Origin: JAVBQG01 sp031549185
GTDB lineage: Bacteria > Synergistota > Synergistia > Synergistales > Synergistaceae
DNA: 64,000 nt
Assembly (NCBI GenBank): GCA_031549185.1
Contig: JAVBQG010000044.1
Span: forward strand, 1 to 64,000
Reading direction: 5' to 3'
Below the pieces are notes generated by a model. It did not search any database and was not told where the DNA came from. It saw nothing but the letters and a program-made list of their open reading frames with translations. Positions within the stretch are counted from its first letter, which is position 1. Each line of letters opens with the position of its first letter. Below, piece after piece: positions 1 through 7,692 of the stretch. A program made the translations under genes and the position numbers.

Positions 1-20
1 GAGTGACTGACACAAATTCA
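1..20. repeat. IS left terminal inverted repeat
   Basis: The sequence GAGTGACTGACACAAATTCA is the exact reverse complement of bases 1324-1343. Identity stops immediately inside (T versus C at the next base), so the visible match is 20 bp. The repeat could extend outward beyond base 1. Confidence 0.9.
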
Positions 21-1193
21 TCAAGTTAAATCATAACAGTGGTAGATGTTTTCAAAGAGACATAACGGCTCCTTGCTATGCAGTCTCCTCACGGCTTCTT
101 TCCGTGTAGGCGCCACCGGCAGAGAATCGTCGAGCGCACTTGACAACCGTAGCGTGCAGGAAATCTTGGCAATCGTTGCGCAGAGTGCCTTCCATATCCA
201 GCGCAGACCGATCTGCAAATAGCTGAGGCCACGATTCCAGTGCGTGTCTATTTCCGTGCGATGACCTTCTTCGACGACTATCAGCCCCTCGCTCACCGCA
301 ATGATGGTTGCCGTAGCGATAACAAAAATCAGCCGTTCCAGAGCCTGGGGAGATTCAATGCGGCTTTTTTCCAGCGCAAAGCCCCCGCTCTTTTCATCCC
401 GGAACATTTCCTCGATGTCGAAACGCAACGCATAGTCGGCGAAAACCAAAGGACGAGCCGTATCGTTGCTCAACACGTACCACGCCTCCGAGCCCCTTCG
501 CGGCCATCCCGCACACAGGCTCAATCGCTCGAGTCCGGCTCCCCAAGCAACCACCTTGTCGTACAATCGCGCCTCTCCCTTGCGCAATGAAAGCTCCCGT
601 GGTGCTCGTTTCCCGTTTGGGAAATTCAGAATCTGATTCCCTTTGACCCGAATGTGCCACGTCCATCCCAGCGCGTTCAGGAAACGCATGAGTTTCTTGT
701 TCGCGAAACCGCGGTCGGCGAGAAACACCACCGGAACATCTTCGGGCAGAAGATCGCGTGCGTACTCCAGAACCTCCCGACAATGCTCGTAGCCGACGCT
801 GGAGCTTTCATGCGGCAGGGCTTTCCAGGCGACGGGGATCCCTCGCCCGCGGTGAATCATAGAAATCATGACGATACAAAATCTGTCTCGCAGCATCGAG
901 GTATCCAGGGCGAGCACAATTCGTTTCGGTTTTACGTCTCCCATAGCATGTTTAAAGACGGCGGCATATGACGAATGCGGAGCGATCCCGTCATTGTGAA
1001 GCCATCGATAGAAACGTCGCTGGGTGCTGGCTGCAAGAACGTCAAGGGGGAGCCAGGCACTCCATTGTGCCAGGGAAACACTCCGTGACACAAGCACCGC
1101 GACAAGCATCCAGAGAAATGTAGAAAGATTTCGGAGATTCATCGGCAAGAGTTGCGCGAGCGTTTTTCCGAGAGTATGATGGAGTTCGAGCAC
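21..1193 (-). CDS. IS4-family DDE transposase
   Basis: A 390-residue transposase that would catalyse cut-and-paste movement of the surrounding element. The DDE triad is readable: first Asp in LALDTSMLRDRF (about residue 97), second Asp in VFLADRGF (about residue 160), and the catalytic Glu in the IS4 signature Y-x2-R-x3-E-x6-K, seen as YALRFDIEEMFRDEKSGG (about residues 253-270). Translation starts at GTG (1191-1193). The stop codon (21-23) touches the left inverted repeat. Length is normal for IS4 transposases. No internal stop or frameshift is visible, so the element may be active. Confidence 0.9.
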   Translation of the reverse strand: MLELHHTLGKTLAQLLPMNLRNLSTFLWMLVAVLVSRSVSLAQWSAWLPLDVLAASTQRRFYRWLHNDGIAPHSSYAAVFKHAMGDVKPKRIVLALDTSMLRDRFCIVMISMIHRGRGIPVAWKALPHESSSVGYEHCREVLEYARDLLPEDVPVVFLADRGFANKKLMRFLNALGWTWHIRVKGNQILNFPNGKRAPRELSLRKGEARLYDKVVAWGAGLERLSLCAGWPRRGSEAWYVLSNDTARPLVFADYALRFDIEEMFRDEKSGGFALEKSRIESPQALERLIFVIATATIIAVSEGLIVVEEGHRTEIDTHWNRGLSYLQIGLRWIWKALCATIAKISCTLRLSSALDDSLPVAPTRKEAVRRLHSKEPLCLFENIYHCYDLT

Positions 1194-1323
1194 GTTCTGA
1201 ATGATTGATTCCTCCGGTTTCTTGGTGTGTGCAAACCTATTAAACCAGAGATAATCGATCTTTGGAACGTGTTCTTATCTTTCAAGGTCCTCTTATACTC
1301 GATCTTTTAGCTCTTTAAACCAG

Positions 1324-1343
1324 TGAATTTGTGTCAGTCACTC
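1324..1343. repeat. IS right terminal inverted repeat
   Basis: Perfect 20-bp inverted copy of bases 1-20. It marks the promoter-proximal end of the transposase gene, leaving about 130 bp between the repeat and the transposase start codon. Confidence 0.9.
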
Positions 1344-1531
1344 AGTCCTCGGTGACTAGCTTATCAGCGCGAAGAAGAATTTGCAATTACTTTAGTGGTA
1401 AAAAGATCGACCGGCCTCGATAGAGCGAAAGCAGAACCCCTGTTTTTGAGGTCGCCCTCGCGTTCCGACCCGCTGGGGAGAACAGGTGAACATTGGATTC
1501 CTGGCACTTTGGCGCGATTCTGAGTAAATTC

Positions 1532-1560
1532 TTGTGCAAATTCAAAAAAACTGCTACAAT
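1532..1560 (+). promoter_or_regulatory. sigma-70-type promoter for xerC-hslVU
   Basis: TTGTGC (1532-1537) and TACAAT (1555-1560) are separated by exactly 17 bp in an AT-rich stretch. The first xerC ATG is at 1569, only 8 bases after the -10 box, with no Shine-Dalgarno sequence. Either the mRNA is nearly leaderless or the true promoter is further upstream. The 1344-1568 gap holds nothing else recognisable. Confidence 0.5.
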
Positions 1561-1568
1561 TCCTGAAA

Positions 1569-2465
1569 ATGATGAATATTTCAGCCTACATCGACGAGTA
1601 CATGCTGTATATTCGTTCCTCGCTTGGGCGTACAGATAACACCGTCTTAAACTACGCGGTGGATCTCGCGCAATTTTCGGATTATCTGGACGCCTGCGAC
1701 GTGAAAGAGCCGCAGGAGCTGAGTATGGACCTTCTGCGGGGTTTTTTGCGCGAGCTGTCGGGTTTCGGTTTTTCGAAGAGCTCCATCGCCCGCAAGCTCT
1801 CCTCGTTGCGGGGTTTTTGCAAATTTTTACAGCGTCGGGGCGTCTTCGCGCGCGACATCAGCGTCGGGATCAAGGGGCCGAGACAGAACCCCTCGCTCCC
1901 GAGGGCGGTTGCCTACGACGATATCGTGCGGTTGCTTGAGGAGGGGCCGGCCGGAAGCAAAAAGGAGACGAGGGATCGTCTGATTCTGGAGCTCTTTTAC
2001 GGTTCGGGCCTTCGTATCATGGAGGCCGCCTCGCTCGACTGGGGCGACGTGGATGTCCCGGAGCGCTGGCTGCGCATTCTGGGCAAGGGAAACAAGACGA
2101 GGATGGTCCCGTTCGGGAGGACTGGGCAGGAGCTCTTCCGTCGGTGGCGCGACGAGGTCGTGGCGATGGGATATCGAACGGACGACGATTCGCCGCTCTT
2201 TCACGGAGTGGGATCCGAGCGCCTGACGGAGAGGACGATCAACCGCGCGGTCACCGCGATGACGAAGAAAGTGGGTTTGAGCGGGGTTACGCCGCATTCG
2301 CTGCGCCACAGCTTTGCGACTCATATGCTGGAACGGGGAGCGCCGCTTCGCGTGATACAGGAGTTGCTGGGACACGAGAGCCTCATGACGACGCAGCGGT
2401 ATCTGAAGATTACGACGGAGCAAATGAAAAAAAGCTACATGGATACGCACCCGAGAGCGGTGTGA
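1569..2465 (+). CDS. xerC: tyrosine recombinase XerC/XerD type
   Basis: A 298-residue site-specific recombinase of the type that resolves chromosome dimers at dif. The N-terminal SAM-like core-binding domain spans about residues 1-90 and the catalytic domain the rest. The catalytic set is visible: Arg in GSGLRIMEAASL, His and Arg in HSLRHSFATHML, His in LGHESLMTTQRYLKIT, with the nucleophilic Tyr in the same motif near residue 279. It is the first gene of an xerC-hslV-hslU-codY group also seen in Firmicutes. XerC and XerD cannot be separated by motif alone; the name follows gene context. There are adjacent ATG codons at 1569 and 1572. Confidence 0.85.
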   Translation: MMNISAYIDEYMLYIRSSLGRTDNTVLNYAVDLAQFSDYLDACDVKEPQELSMDLLRGFLRELSGFGFSKSSIARKLSSLRGFCKFLQRRGVFARDISVGIKGPRQNPSLPRAVAYDDIVRLLEEGPAGSKKETRDRLILELFYGSGLRIMEAASLDWGDVDVPERWLRILGKGNKTRMVPFGRTGQELFRRWRDEVVAMGYRTDDDSPLFHGVGSERLTERTINRAVTAMTKKVGLSGVTPHSLRHSFATHMLERGAPLRVIQELLGHESLMTTQRYLKITTEQMKKSYMDTHPRAV

Positions 2466-2500
2466 ACTTCACTGGATTTGATTTTTCTGGAGGCAGTCAT

Positions 2501-3046
2501 ATGACCTTAATGGAAGGAACGACAATCGTTTGCGTCAAGAGGGACGGCCGTGTCGCAATCGCGGGAGATGGTCAGGTGACTCTCGGTTCGCAGGTGATCA
2601 AATCGACGGCGCGCAAGGTGCGTCGCATTTCGAACAAAAGCGGCAACGACGTGATCGTCGGCTTTGCCGGCAGCACGGCCGACGCGATGACGCTCCTCGA
2701 ACGCTTCGAAAAGCAGCTCGACGAACACCACGGCAATCTGCTGCGGGCGGCGAGCGCCCTGATGAAGGATTGGCGCACGGACAAGTATCTGCGCCGGCTG
2801 GAGGCGATGATGATCGTCGCCGATAAGACCGATGTGTTTCTCCTCTCCGGCGCCGGAGACATTCTGGAGCCCGAGGCGGGCGTAACCGCCATCGGCTCCG
2901 GCTCCGGCTTCGCCCAGGCGGCTGCTTTCGCGCTGATGGAGAGCACCGACCTGTCAGCCGGTGAGATTGCTCGCAAGAGCATCGAGATCGCCTCGAGGAT
3001 CTGCATCTACACCAACGAATCGATCATTCTGGAGGCGATCGGATAA
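2501..3046 (+). CDS. hslV: HslV (ClpQ) protease subunit
   Basis: Peptidase subunit of the HslUV (ClpYQ) ATP-dependent protease, an N-terminal-threonine hydrolase related to proteasome beta subunits. The start is ATG 2501, preceded by GGAGG at 2489-2493. The frame stays open upstream into xerC, but that part is not HslV. The product is 181 residues and begins MTLMEG-TTIVCV. The nucleophile should be the first Thr after a six-residue propeptide, as in Firmicutes ClpQ, whereas E. coli HslV loses only Met. IAGDGQVTLG is typical of the family. The stop codon overlaps the hslU start by one base. Confidence 0.95.
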   Translation: MTLMEGTTIVCVKRDGRVAIAGDGQVTLGSQVIKSTARKVRRISNKSGNDVIVGFAGSTADAMTLLERFEKQLDEHHGNLLRAASALMKDWRTDKYLRRLEAMMIVADKTDVFLLSGAGDILEPEAGVTAIGSGSGFAQAAAFALMESTDLSAGEIARKSIEIASRICIYTNESIILEAIG

Positions 3047-4482
3047 TGGTCCTGTCACTCGAAAATAGAGCTTCTCTCACCCCTCGCGCGGTCGTCGCCT
3101 ACCTCGACCGCTATGTGATCGGGCAGGAGGCGGCGAAGCGTTCCGTTGCCATCGCCCTTCGCAACCGCATCCGCCGCCGCTCCCTCCCCGACGAGATGCG
3201 GCACGAAGTTGCCCCGAAGAATATTCTGATGGTCGGTCCCACCGGTGTGGGAAAGACCGAGATCGCCCGCCGTCTCGCCCGGTTGGTCGACGCTCCTTTC
3301 GTGAAGGTCGAGGCGACCAAATTCACCGAAGTTGGTTACGTCGGGCGCGACGTCGAATCGATGATCCGCGACCTGGTCGAGGTGTCCGTGCAGATGGTCC
3401 GCCGCCGCAAGATAGACGAGGTGCAGGACGCGGCCGCCTCGCATGCGGAGGAACGCCTGCTCGACCTGCTGCTGCCCGGCCAGAAAAAAGAGAAACCCAC
3501 CGCTGTTTCGGACATCATGCGCCTCTTCGGCGTCTCTTCCGAGGAGGAGGACGAGGAGAAGGGGACGCCCTCGCCGGAGAGCGAGGAGCGCTCGGCACAC
3601 ACCAGAGAGAAGATGCGCGACATGCTGCGCGCCGGGAAACTGAACGCCCGCGAGGTCGACGTCGAAGTCGCGGAGAGCTCGAAGATGGGCATGGGATTTA
3701 TCGGTGGCGGCATGGAAGAGATGGGCATCAACATCGGCGAGATCATCGGCGGCATGATGCCCCGAAAGGTCAGCCGCAAGCGTATGCAGGTGGAGGAAGC
3801 GATGCGCGTTCTGCAGGTCGAGGAGGCCGAGAAGTTGCTGGATATGGAACAGATCAGCCAGGAGGCGCTCGACAAGGCCCAGGAGGAGGGCATCATCTTC
3901 GTCGACGAAATCGACAAGATTGCCACGGGCGGGACGGGGTCGGGGGGACGCTCCGGCCCGGACGTCAGTCGTGAGGGCGTGCAGCGGGATCTGTTGCCCG
4001 TGATCGAGGGCTGCACGGTACAGACGAAGTACGGCCCTGTTCACACGGATCACATTCTCTTTATTGCGGCGGGAGCCTTTCATCAGAGCAAGCCGTCTGA
4101 CCTCGCGCCGGAACTGCAGGGGCGCCTGCCGATCCGCGTGGAGCTCGCCGCTCTGTCGGAGGAGGATCTCGTTCGAATCCTGACCGAACCCGAGAACAGC
4201 CTGATCAAACAGTACGTGGCGTTGATCGGAACGGAGGAGGTTTCTCTCGAATTCACGGACGACGCGGTGAAAACGATCGCTGAGTACGCGGCGAATATGA
4301 ACGCGCAGATGGAGAACATCGGAGCGAGGCGCCTCTACGCCATGATGGAGCATCTGCTGGAGGAGATCAGCTTCGACGCCAGCGATCGGGAGAAAGACAC
4401 GATTACGATCGACGGAAATTTCGTCCACGGAAAGCTGCAGGATCTGGTGGGGGACAGCGATGCCAGAAAATATCTCCTGTAA
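3046..4482 (+). CDS. hslU: HslU (ClpY) unfoldase ATPase
   Basis: AAA+ unfoldase (478 residues) that feeds substrates into HslV. Walker A is GPTGVGKTEIARRLA near residues 63-77. Walker B is IIFVDEIDKIA near residue 285. The variable I-domain between them (about residues 110-240) is rich in acidic residues. The C-terminal end (DARKYLL) matches the family habit of a short hydrophobic tail that docks into HslV. ATG 3046 overlaps the hslV stop, implying translational coupling. About 120 bp follow before codY. Confidence 0.95.
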   Translation: MVLSLENRASLTPRAVVAYLDRYVIGQEAAKRSVAIALRNRIRRRSLPDEMRHEVAPKNILMVGPTGVGKTEIARRLARLVDAPFVKVEATKFTEVGYVGRDVESMIRDLVEVSVQMVRRRKIDEVQDAAASHAEERLLDLLLPGQKKEKPTAVSDIMRLFGVSSEEEDEEKGTPSPESEERSAHTREKMRDMLRAGKLNAREVDVEVAESSKMGMGFIGGGMEEMGINIGEIIGGMMPRKVSRKRMQVEEAMRVLQVEEAEKLLDMEQISQEALDKAQEEGIIFVDEIDKIATGGTGSGGRSGPDVSREGVQRDLLPVIEGCTVQTKYGPVHTDHILFIAAGAFHQSKPSDLAPELQGRLPIRVELAALSEEDLVRILTEPENSLIKQYVALIGTEEVSLEFTDDAVKTIAEYAANMNAQMENIGARRLYAMMEHLLEEISFDASDREKDTITIDGNFVHGKLQDLVGDSDARKYLL

Positions 4483-4604
4483 CGTCGATTTTGAAATCGA
4501 AGGCCTGAAGGATGAGGCGAAAGCGGTTCGCATAATCGCCTGACGAACATCCTTCGGTCGATACCAGGCATAAGGCAGCGCAATTAAGGAAAGGGCGTGA
4601 ACGT

Positions 4605-5459
4605 ATGGCGAACGCATTGAAAGAGCAGGTAGCCGATCAGGAAGCCATCGAACTCGATATGAAAGACCTGCTTGAGAAAACCCGCATGGTCGGCAGGGTT
4701 CTGCAGAACAGGCCGGACAACCGGACCCCCGATTATGCGAAACTGGCCAAGCTTCTCTCAGATCTGTCGACGGCGAACGTGTACATGATCAACAGAGAGG
4801 GCAAAATTCTCGGATACTCGTGGGCCAGCGAGTACGACTGCCACATCATGGAGGATCTTCTGATCGAGGGTTCGATGCCCGAGGCCTACGTGGACAAGCT
4901 CAACATGGCGCGCGAGTCGGTTCTGAACATCACGGACAACGGCCTCTGCGCATATTCCGACCAGCCGTGCACCTACTCGAACAAGCACGTCGTATACGTG
5001 CCGATCAGCGGCATGGGCGAACGCCTGGGTACGTTGATCCTGGCCCGCTTCGGCGATCCGTTCATGACCAAGGATCTCGTGTTGGCCGAATACCTCGCGA
5101 CGGTCGTCGGCCTCGAAATTCTCAACGAGCGCGGCCGCAACATCGAGCAACGCGGGCGCGAGCGCCTCGTCGTGCAGATGGCCATGCGCGCCCTCTCCTT
5201 CTCGGAGGTCGAGTCCATCAAGCACATCATCGAGGATCTCGGCGGCCCCGACGGGGTCGTCGTCGCCAGCAAGGTCGCCGATCGCGTCGGCGTCACCCGC
5301 AGCGTCATCGTAAACGCGTTGCGCAAGCTCGGCAGCGCGGGCATCATAGAGAGCCGCAGCCTCGGCATGAAGGGCACCTATATCAAGGTGATCAGCAACC
5401 TCTTCCTGGAGGAGCTCGGTATCTCGCTCGACAAGTTGGAGAAGAACAACGCGATTTAA
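4605..5459 (+). CDS. codY: CodY-type GTP/branched-chain amino acid sensing regulator
   Basis: A global regulator of 284 residues. The N-terminal GAF domain (about 25-180), including the ERLGTLILARF segment, corresponds to the ligand-binding part of CodY. The C-terminal winged helix-turn-helix (about 225-265) is almost the same as Firmicutes CodY: ASKVADRVGVTRSVIVNALRKL is followed by SAGIIESRSLGMKGTYIKV. There is an extra N-terminal extension of about 20 residues relative to B. subtilis CodY. A ribosome site (AAGGAAAGG) precedes ATG 4605. CodY sits between hslU and the flagellar genes exactly as in Bacillus. No obvious CodY-box palindrome was noticed in the gaps read. Confidence 0.92.
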   Translation: MANALKEQVADQEAIELDMKDLLEKTRMVGRVLQNRPDNRTPDYAKLAKLLSDLSTANVYMINREGKILGYSWASEYDCHIMEDLLIEGSMPEAYVDKLNMARESVLNITDNGLCAYSDQPCTYSNKHVVYVPISGMGERLGTLILARFGDPFMTKDLVLAEYLATVVGLEILNERGRNIEQRGRERLVVQMAMRALSFSEVESIKHIIEDLGGPDGVVVASKVADRVGVTRSVIVNALRKLGSAGIIESRSLGMKGTYIKVISNLFLEELGISLDKLEKNNAI

Positions 5460-5566
5460 GAAGGCCGATTTGTCGTTAGGGGTCTAAAGGGCAAAGATTG
5501 CGAGCCCTTGCGGTTTCTGAACGCTTTACAAGGAGAACGCGTTTGAACGATTGCATCGGCGTCTCC

Positions 5567-5594
5567 TAAAGTTCGCGCTTTTTTCGACCGATTT
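5567..5594 (+). promoter_or_regulatory. sigma-28 (FliA/SigD)-like promoter before flgB
   Basis: TAAAGTTC (5567-5574) and ACCGATTT (5587-5594), 12 bases apart, resemble the flagellar sigma consensus (TAAA, then CCGAT-type -10). A GC hairpin (GGAGAACGC pairing with GCGTCTCC, 5532-5566) lies directly upstream. Another hairpin (5487-5509) follows codY without a T-run. Start of transcription would be around 5600, leaving a short leader with the GGGGG ribosome site of flgB. fliA is encoded later in this same cluster. Confidence 0.5.
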
Positions 5595-5629
5595 TATAGC
5601 ATGGAGTTTTTACGAAGGGGGTGTCATGT

Positions 5630-6034
5630 ATGCGCGGTGATCTGGCCTGGAACGTAATCGAAAAGGATCTGCAGGGGCTTGCGAAGCGCCTCGAGTCGAC
5701 GTCGCAGAACATCGCCAACATGAACACGCCGCGCTACACGAGGCGCGAGGTCTCCTTCGAGGATCAGCTCAAGGAAGTCATCGACGCGCCGACGCGCCTT
5801 CCGCTGAAGCGGACTGCGGAGAAGCATATCTCCAACGTCACGCCCGACATTGGCGCCGTCGCGCCCGCCGAGCGGAGCGTCGGTTACGAGCTCTACAGGC
5901 TCGACCTGAACAACGTCGATCCCGAGACGGAGATGGCGCGGCTCGCCGAGACACGCATGTCGTACCAGGCGATGAGCCGCGTGATCGGCCGCAAGATAGC
6001 GATGTACAGAAGAGCGATAGGAGGCGGGGCATAA
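5630..6034 (+). CDS. flgB: flagellar proximal rod protein FlgB
   Basis: Rod subunit of the basal body (134 residues), exported by the flagellar type III system and assembled in the periplasm. The N-terminal rod signature TSQNIANMNTPRYTRREV (about residues 24-41) and the C-terminal amphipathic helix RMSYQAMSRVIGRKI are typical. ATG 5630 is preferred over the upstream in-frame GTG 5621 because GGGGG at 5617-5621 is then well placed. The stop overlaps the flgC start (TAATG). Confidence 0.93.
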   Translation: MRGDLAWNVIEKDLQGLAKRLESTSQNIANMNTPRYTRREVSFEDQLKEVIDAPTRLPLKRTAEKHISNVTPDIGAVAPAERSVGYELYRLDLNNVDPETEMARLAETRMSYQAMSRVIGRKIAMYRRAIGGGA

Positions 6035-6486
6035 TGCGCGTGTTTCGTTCGATCGACGTAGCGGGCAGCGGACTTACCGCCCACCGCCTCTGGATGGATA
6101 CGATCTCCGGCAACCTGGCGAACGTCAACACGACGCGCACGCCCGAGGGTGGTCCGTACGTCCGTCGTGTGCCCGTGTTTCAGGAGCGGCTGATGGAAGC
6201 CACGAACGAGCAGGAAAATCGTTTTCAGAAGGGCTGGTTCGGCATGTACTCGGCCTCCGGCGTGAGAGTCGCCGACATCGGCACCGACGACACGCCGCCT
6301 CGCCTCGCCTATCAGCCGGATCACCCCGACGCGAACGCGGAGGGCTACGTCGCCTACCCCAACGTCAACGTGGTGCGCGAAATGGCCGACATGATGGTGG
6401 CGAGCCGCGCCTACGAGGCCAACCTCACGGTGGTGGAGACCGGCAAAGCGGTTTGGAACAGCGCCCTGGACATCATGCGCTCGTAA
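6034..6486 (+). CDS. flgC: flagellar proximal rod protein FlgC
   Basis: Rod protein of 150 residues, partner of FlgB and FlgF in the proximal rod. The conserved N-terminal motif ISGNLANVNTTRTPEGGPY (residues about 24-42) and the C-terminal motif VVREMADMMVASRAYEANL are diagnostic. It is translationally coupled to flgB. The two-gene unit ends in a strong terminator rather than running into fliE, because a degenerate foreign-looking segment separates them. Confidence 0.95.
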   Translation: MRVFRSIDVAGSGLTAHRLWMDTISGNLANVNTTRTPEGGPYVRRVPVFQERLMEATNEQENRFQKGWFGMYSASGVRVADIGTDDTPPRLAYQPDHPDANAEGYVAYPNVNVVREMADMMVASRAYEANLTVVETGKAVWNSALDIMRS

Positions 6487-6511
6487 GGGATCCGGAAAAA
6501 TCATAAAAACG

Positions 6512-6552
6512 ACGGCGGGGACCCGCAGGGGGTCCTCGCCGTTTTTGTTTTT
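6512..6552 (+). terminator. rho-independent terminator after flgC
   Basis: ACGGCGGGGACCC (6512-6524) pairs with GGGTCCTCGCCGT (6530-6542), including one G-T pair, and is followed by TTTTTGTTTTT. An A-run (6505-6509) on the other side could let it also stop minus-strand transcription of the adjacent pseudogene. Confidence 0.92.
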
Positions 6553-6557
6553 CAGTG

Positions 6558-6990
6558 CTACCGCTCACTTCGCAGCAACCCGAACAGAATACTGGCGATC
6601 ACCAGAACGATCCCTCCGCCCATGCGGGAGGAGATCGTGAAGTAGGGGATGAGGGACATTCTCTTCGCCGCGCGAGGACCATGATGTCGCCCGATCCGTC
6701 GCGGTTGGCCATGCAGAGCCCCACCGTGATGGCCGCCTCGATGGGATAGAAACCGCGAGATAGCTGAAGAGGAACGGCCCCGCCACGGCGCCGAGCACGA
6801 TCGCGATATATCCCGGAAGGGATTTGATCAGCGTTTTGCGGCTGTCCATAAACGCCGTCACGGACTTGACGTACTTATCCGGCAAGATCTTCCAATAGAC
6901 GAGCGCAGCCGTGCCCGGAAAAGCCAGAACGCCTCCGCCTTTCGTCAAAAATACGTATATTTTCAATGGGCTTTTTGTGTAATGCGGCAT
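6558..6990 (-). pseudogene. decayed 2-hydroxycarboxylate (citrate/malate)-type transporter, C-terminal part
   Basis: The minus strand encodes pieces of a membrane transporter C-terminus in different frames. One frame gives SLPGYIAIVLGAVAGPFLFS. The next gives YPIEAAITVGLCMANRDGSG (about 6690-6750). The last gives RMSLIPYFTISSRMGGGIVL through LVIASILFGLL (6560-6660). The G-L-C-x-A-N-x-x-G-S-G and ISSRxGGG motifs match the end of 2HCT permeases such as CitS/CimH. At least two small deletions break the frame: one near 6751-6756, and one near 6671 where one base of a GCGGCGGCG run is missing. The N-terminal two-thirds is absent. It splits the flagellar locus between flgC and fliE. Confidence 0.6.
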
Positions 6991-7248
6991 GTTTTGCCTG
7001 AAATAGTATTGTTCTCTTTCGAAAAATTGCCCGTGTGGTGCATATAAGGAAGGAATTCTATTGATTTTAATTGCCTTTATGGTGCTGTTTCAAGATATCC
7101 TTGCAGAGACATGCAAGAGGCGACTTTTAATCCTTGCGTATTGACCAGATCAGGATTCTGGGGGAGAATACCGATAGATATGGTAAGTAAAAATTTGTTT
7201 TTTATACAGACGGTGGTCCTGTTTTTGAAATGGGTCTAAAGGCTCATT
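6991..7248. other. AT-rich non-coding stretch between the transporter remnant and fliE
   Basis: Clearly lower GC than the flanking flagellar genes. It has no supported ORF on either strand, no RNA gene recognised and no long repeat. It probably represents decayed sequence upstream of the transporter pseudogene plus the upstream part of the fliE control region. Confidence 0.5.
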
Positions 7249-7281
7249 TTGCTGGGAATACGGTTTCTTATATAGTATAAT
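7249..7281 (+). promoter_or_regulatory. sigma-70-type promoter for the fliE operon
   Basis: TTGCTG (7249-7254), a 16-bp spacer, then TATAGT (7271-7276), overlapped by a perfect TATAAT at 7276-7281. It leads into fliE at 7371 with a leader of roughly 80 bases that contains a small ACCGGTACGGT inverted motif. No sigma-28 pattern was seen here, so the long fliE-flgE transcript probably uses the housekeeping sigma. Confidence 0.5.
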
Positions 7282-7370
7282 GCCCTATATCGGTCAGGGA
7301 TTACCGGTACGGTCGGACAGGATGTCTTTATCTCTTTAATGTCTACGCAGGAAGGAACAGGAGGATTTGG

Positions 7371-7673
7371 ATGATAGAGCAGATAAGGCTGGATCCCTTA
7401 AAAATGTCCGATGGTTTCGAAGCCGCCTCGAAAAAAACGTCGGGTGGAGGACGCGCGCCATTTCTGGATATCCTCAAGGAGAGCATGGTCAAGGTCAACG
7501 AAATACAGGTCGATGCGGACAAGATGACCCAGCGCCTTGCGCTAGGGGAGGTCGACGACGTGTCGGAAGTCTCCATCGCGGTGGAGAAGGCGGAACTCGC
7601 TCTCCGCATGATGGTTCAGATACGGGACAAACTTGTTGACGCCTATCAACAGATTGCCCGTATGTCCGTTTAG
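7371..7673 (+). CDS. fliE: flagellar hook-basal body adaptor FliE
   Basis: A 100-residue protein linking the MS ring to the proximal rod. The C-terminal half (SIAVEKAELALRMMVQIRDK followed by LVDAYQQIARMSV) carries the family signature. ATG 7371 has an AGGAGG ribosome site at 7358-7363. It is first in a long operon through flgE, followed after 19 bases by fliF, its structural partner. Confidence 0.93.
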   Translation: MIEQIRLDPLKMSDGFEAASKKTSGGGRAPFLDILKESMVKVNEIQVDADKMTQRLALGEVDDVSEVSIAVEKAELALRMMVQIRDKLVDAYQQIARMSV

Positions 7674-7692
7674 AGCCTGACGGTCCTTCGCA

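Larger units (their letters stand above)
1..1343 (-). mobile_element. IS4-type insertion sequence, apparently complete
   Basis: One transposase gene on the minus strand is enclosed by a perfect 20-bp inverted repeat (1-20 and 1324-1343). The transposase stop codon directly abuts the left repeat. The left end coincides with the window edge, so the outer boundary and any target-site duplication cannot be verified. The element lies about 225 bp upstream of xerC and does not interrupt a recognisable gene on the visible side. The intact reading frame and identical ends suggest a recent insertion. Confidence 0.85.

Noticed and set aside
2144..2500. Upstream extension of the hslV frame inside xerC
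   Set aside because: It overlaps conserved xerC sequence in another frame and the HslV active-site N-terminus begins at 2501.
4460..4543. 27-codon ORF overlapping the end of hslU
   Set aside because: Could encode a short peptide but has no ribosome site beyond chance and no recognisable sequence.
3055..4617. 520-codon minus-strand frame across hslU
   Set aside because: Complement of a well-supported AAA+ gene; no independent evidence.
5481..7243. Shared GGTCTAAAGG at 5481-5490 and 7233-7242
   Set aside because: Only about ten bases match and the flanks differ, so chance similarity is sufficient.
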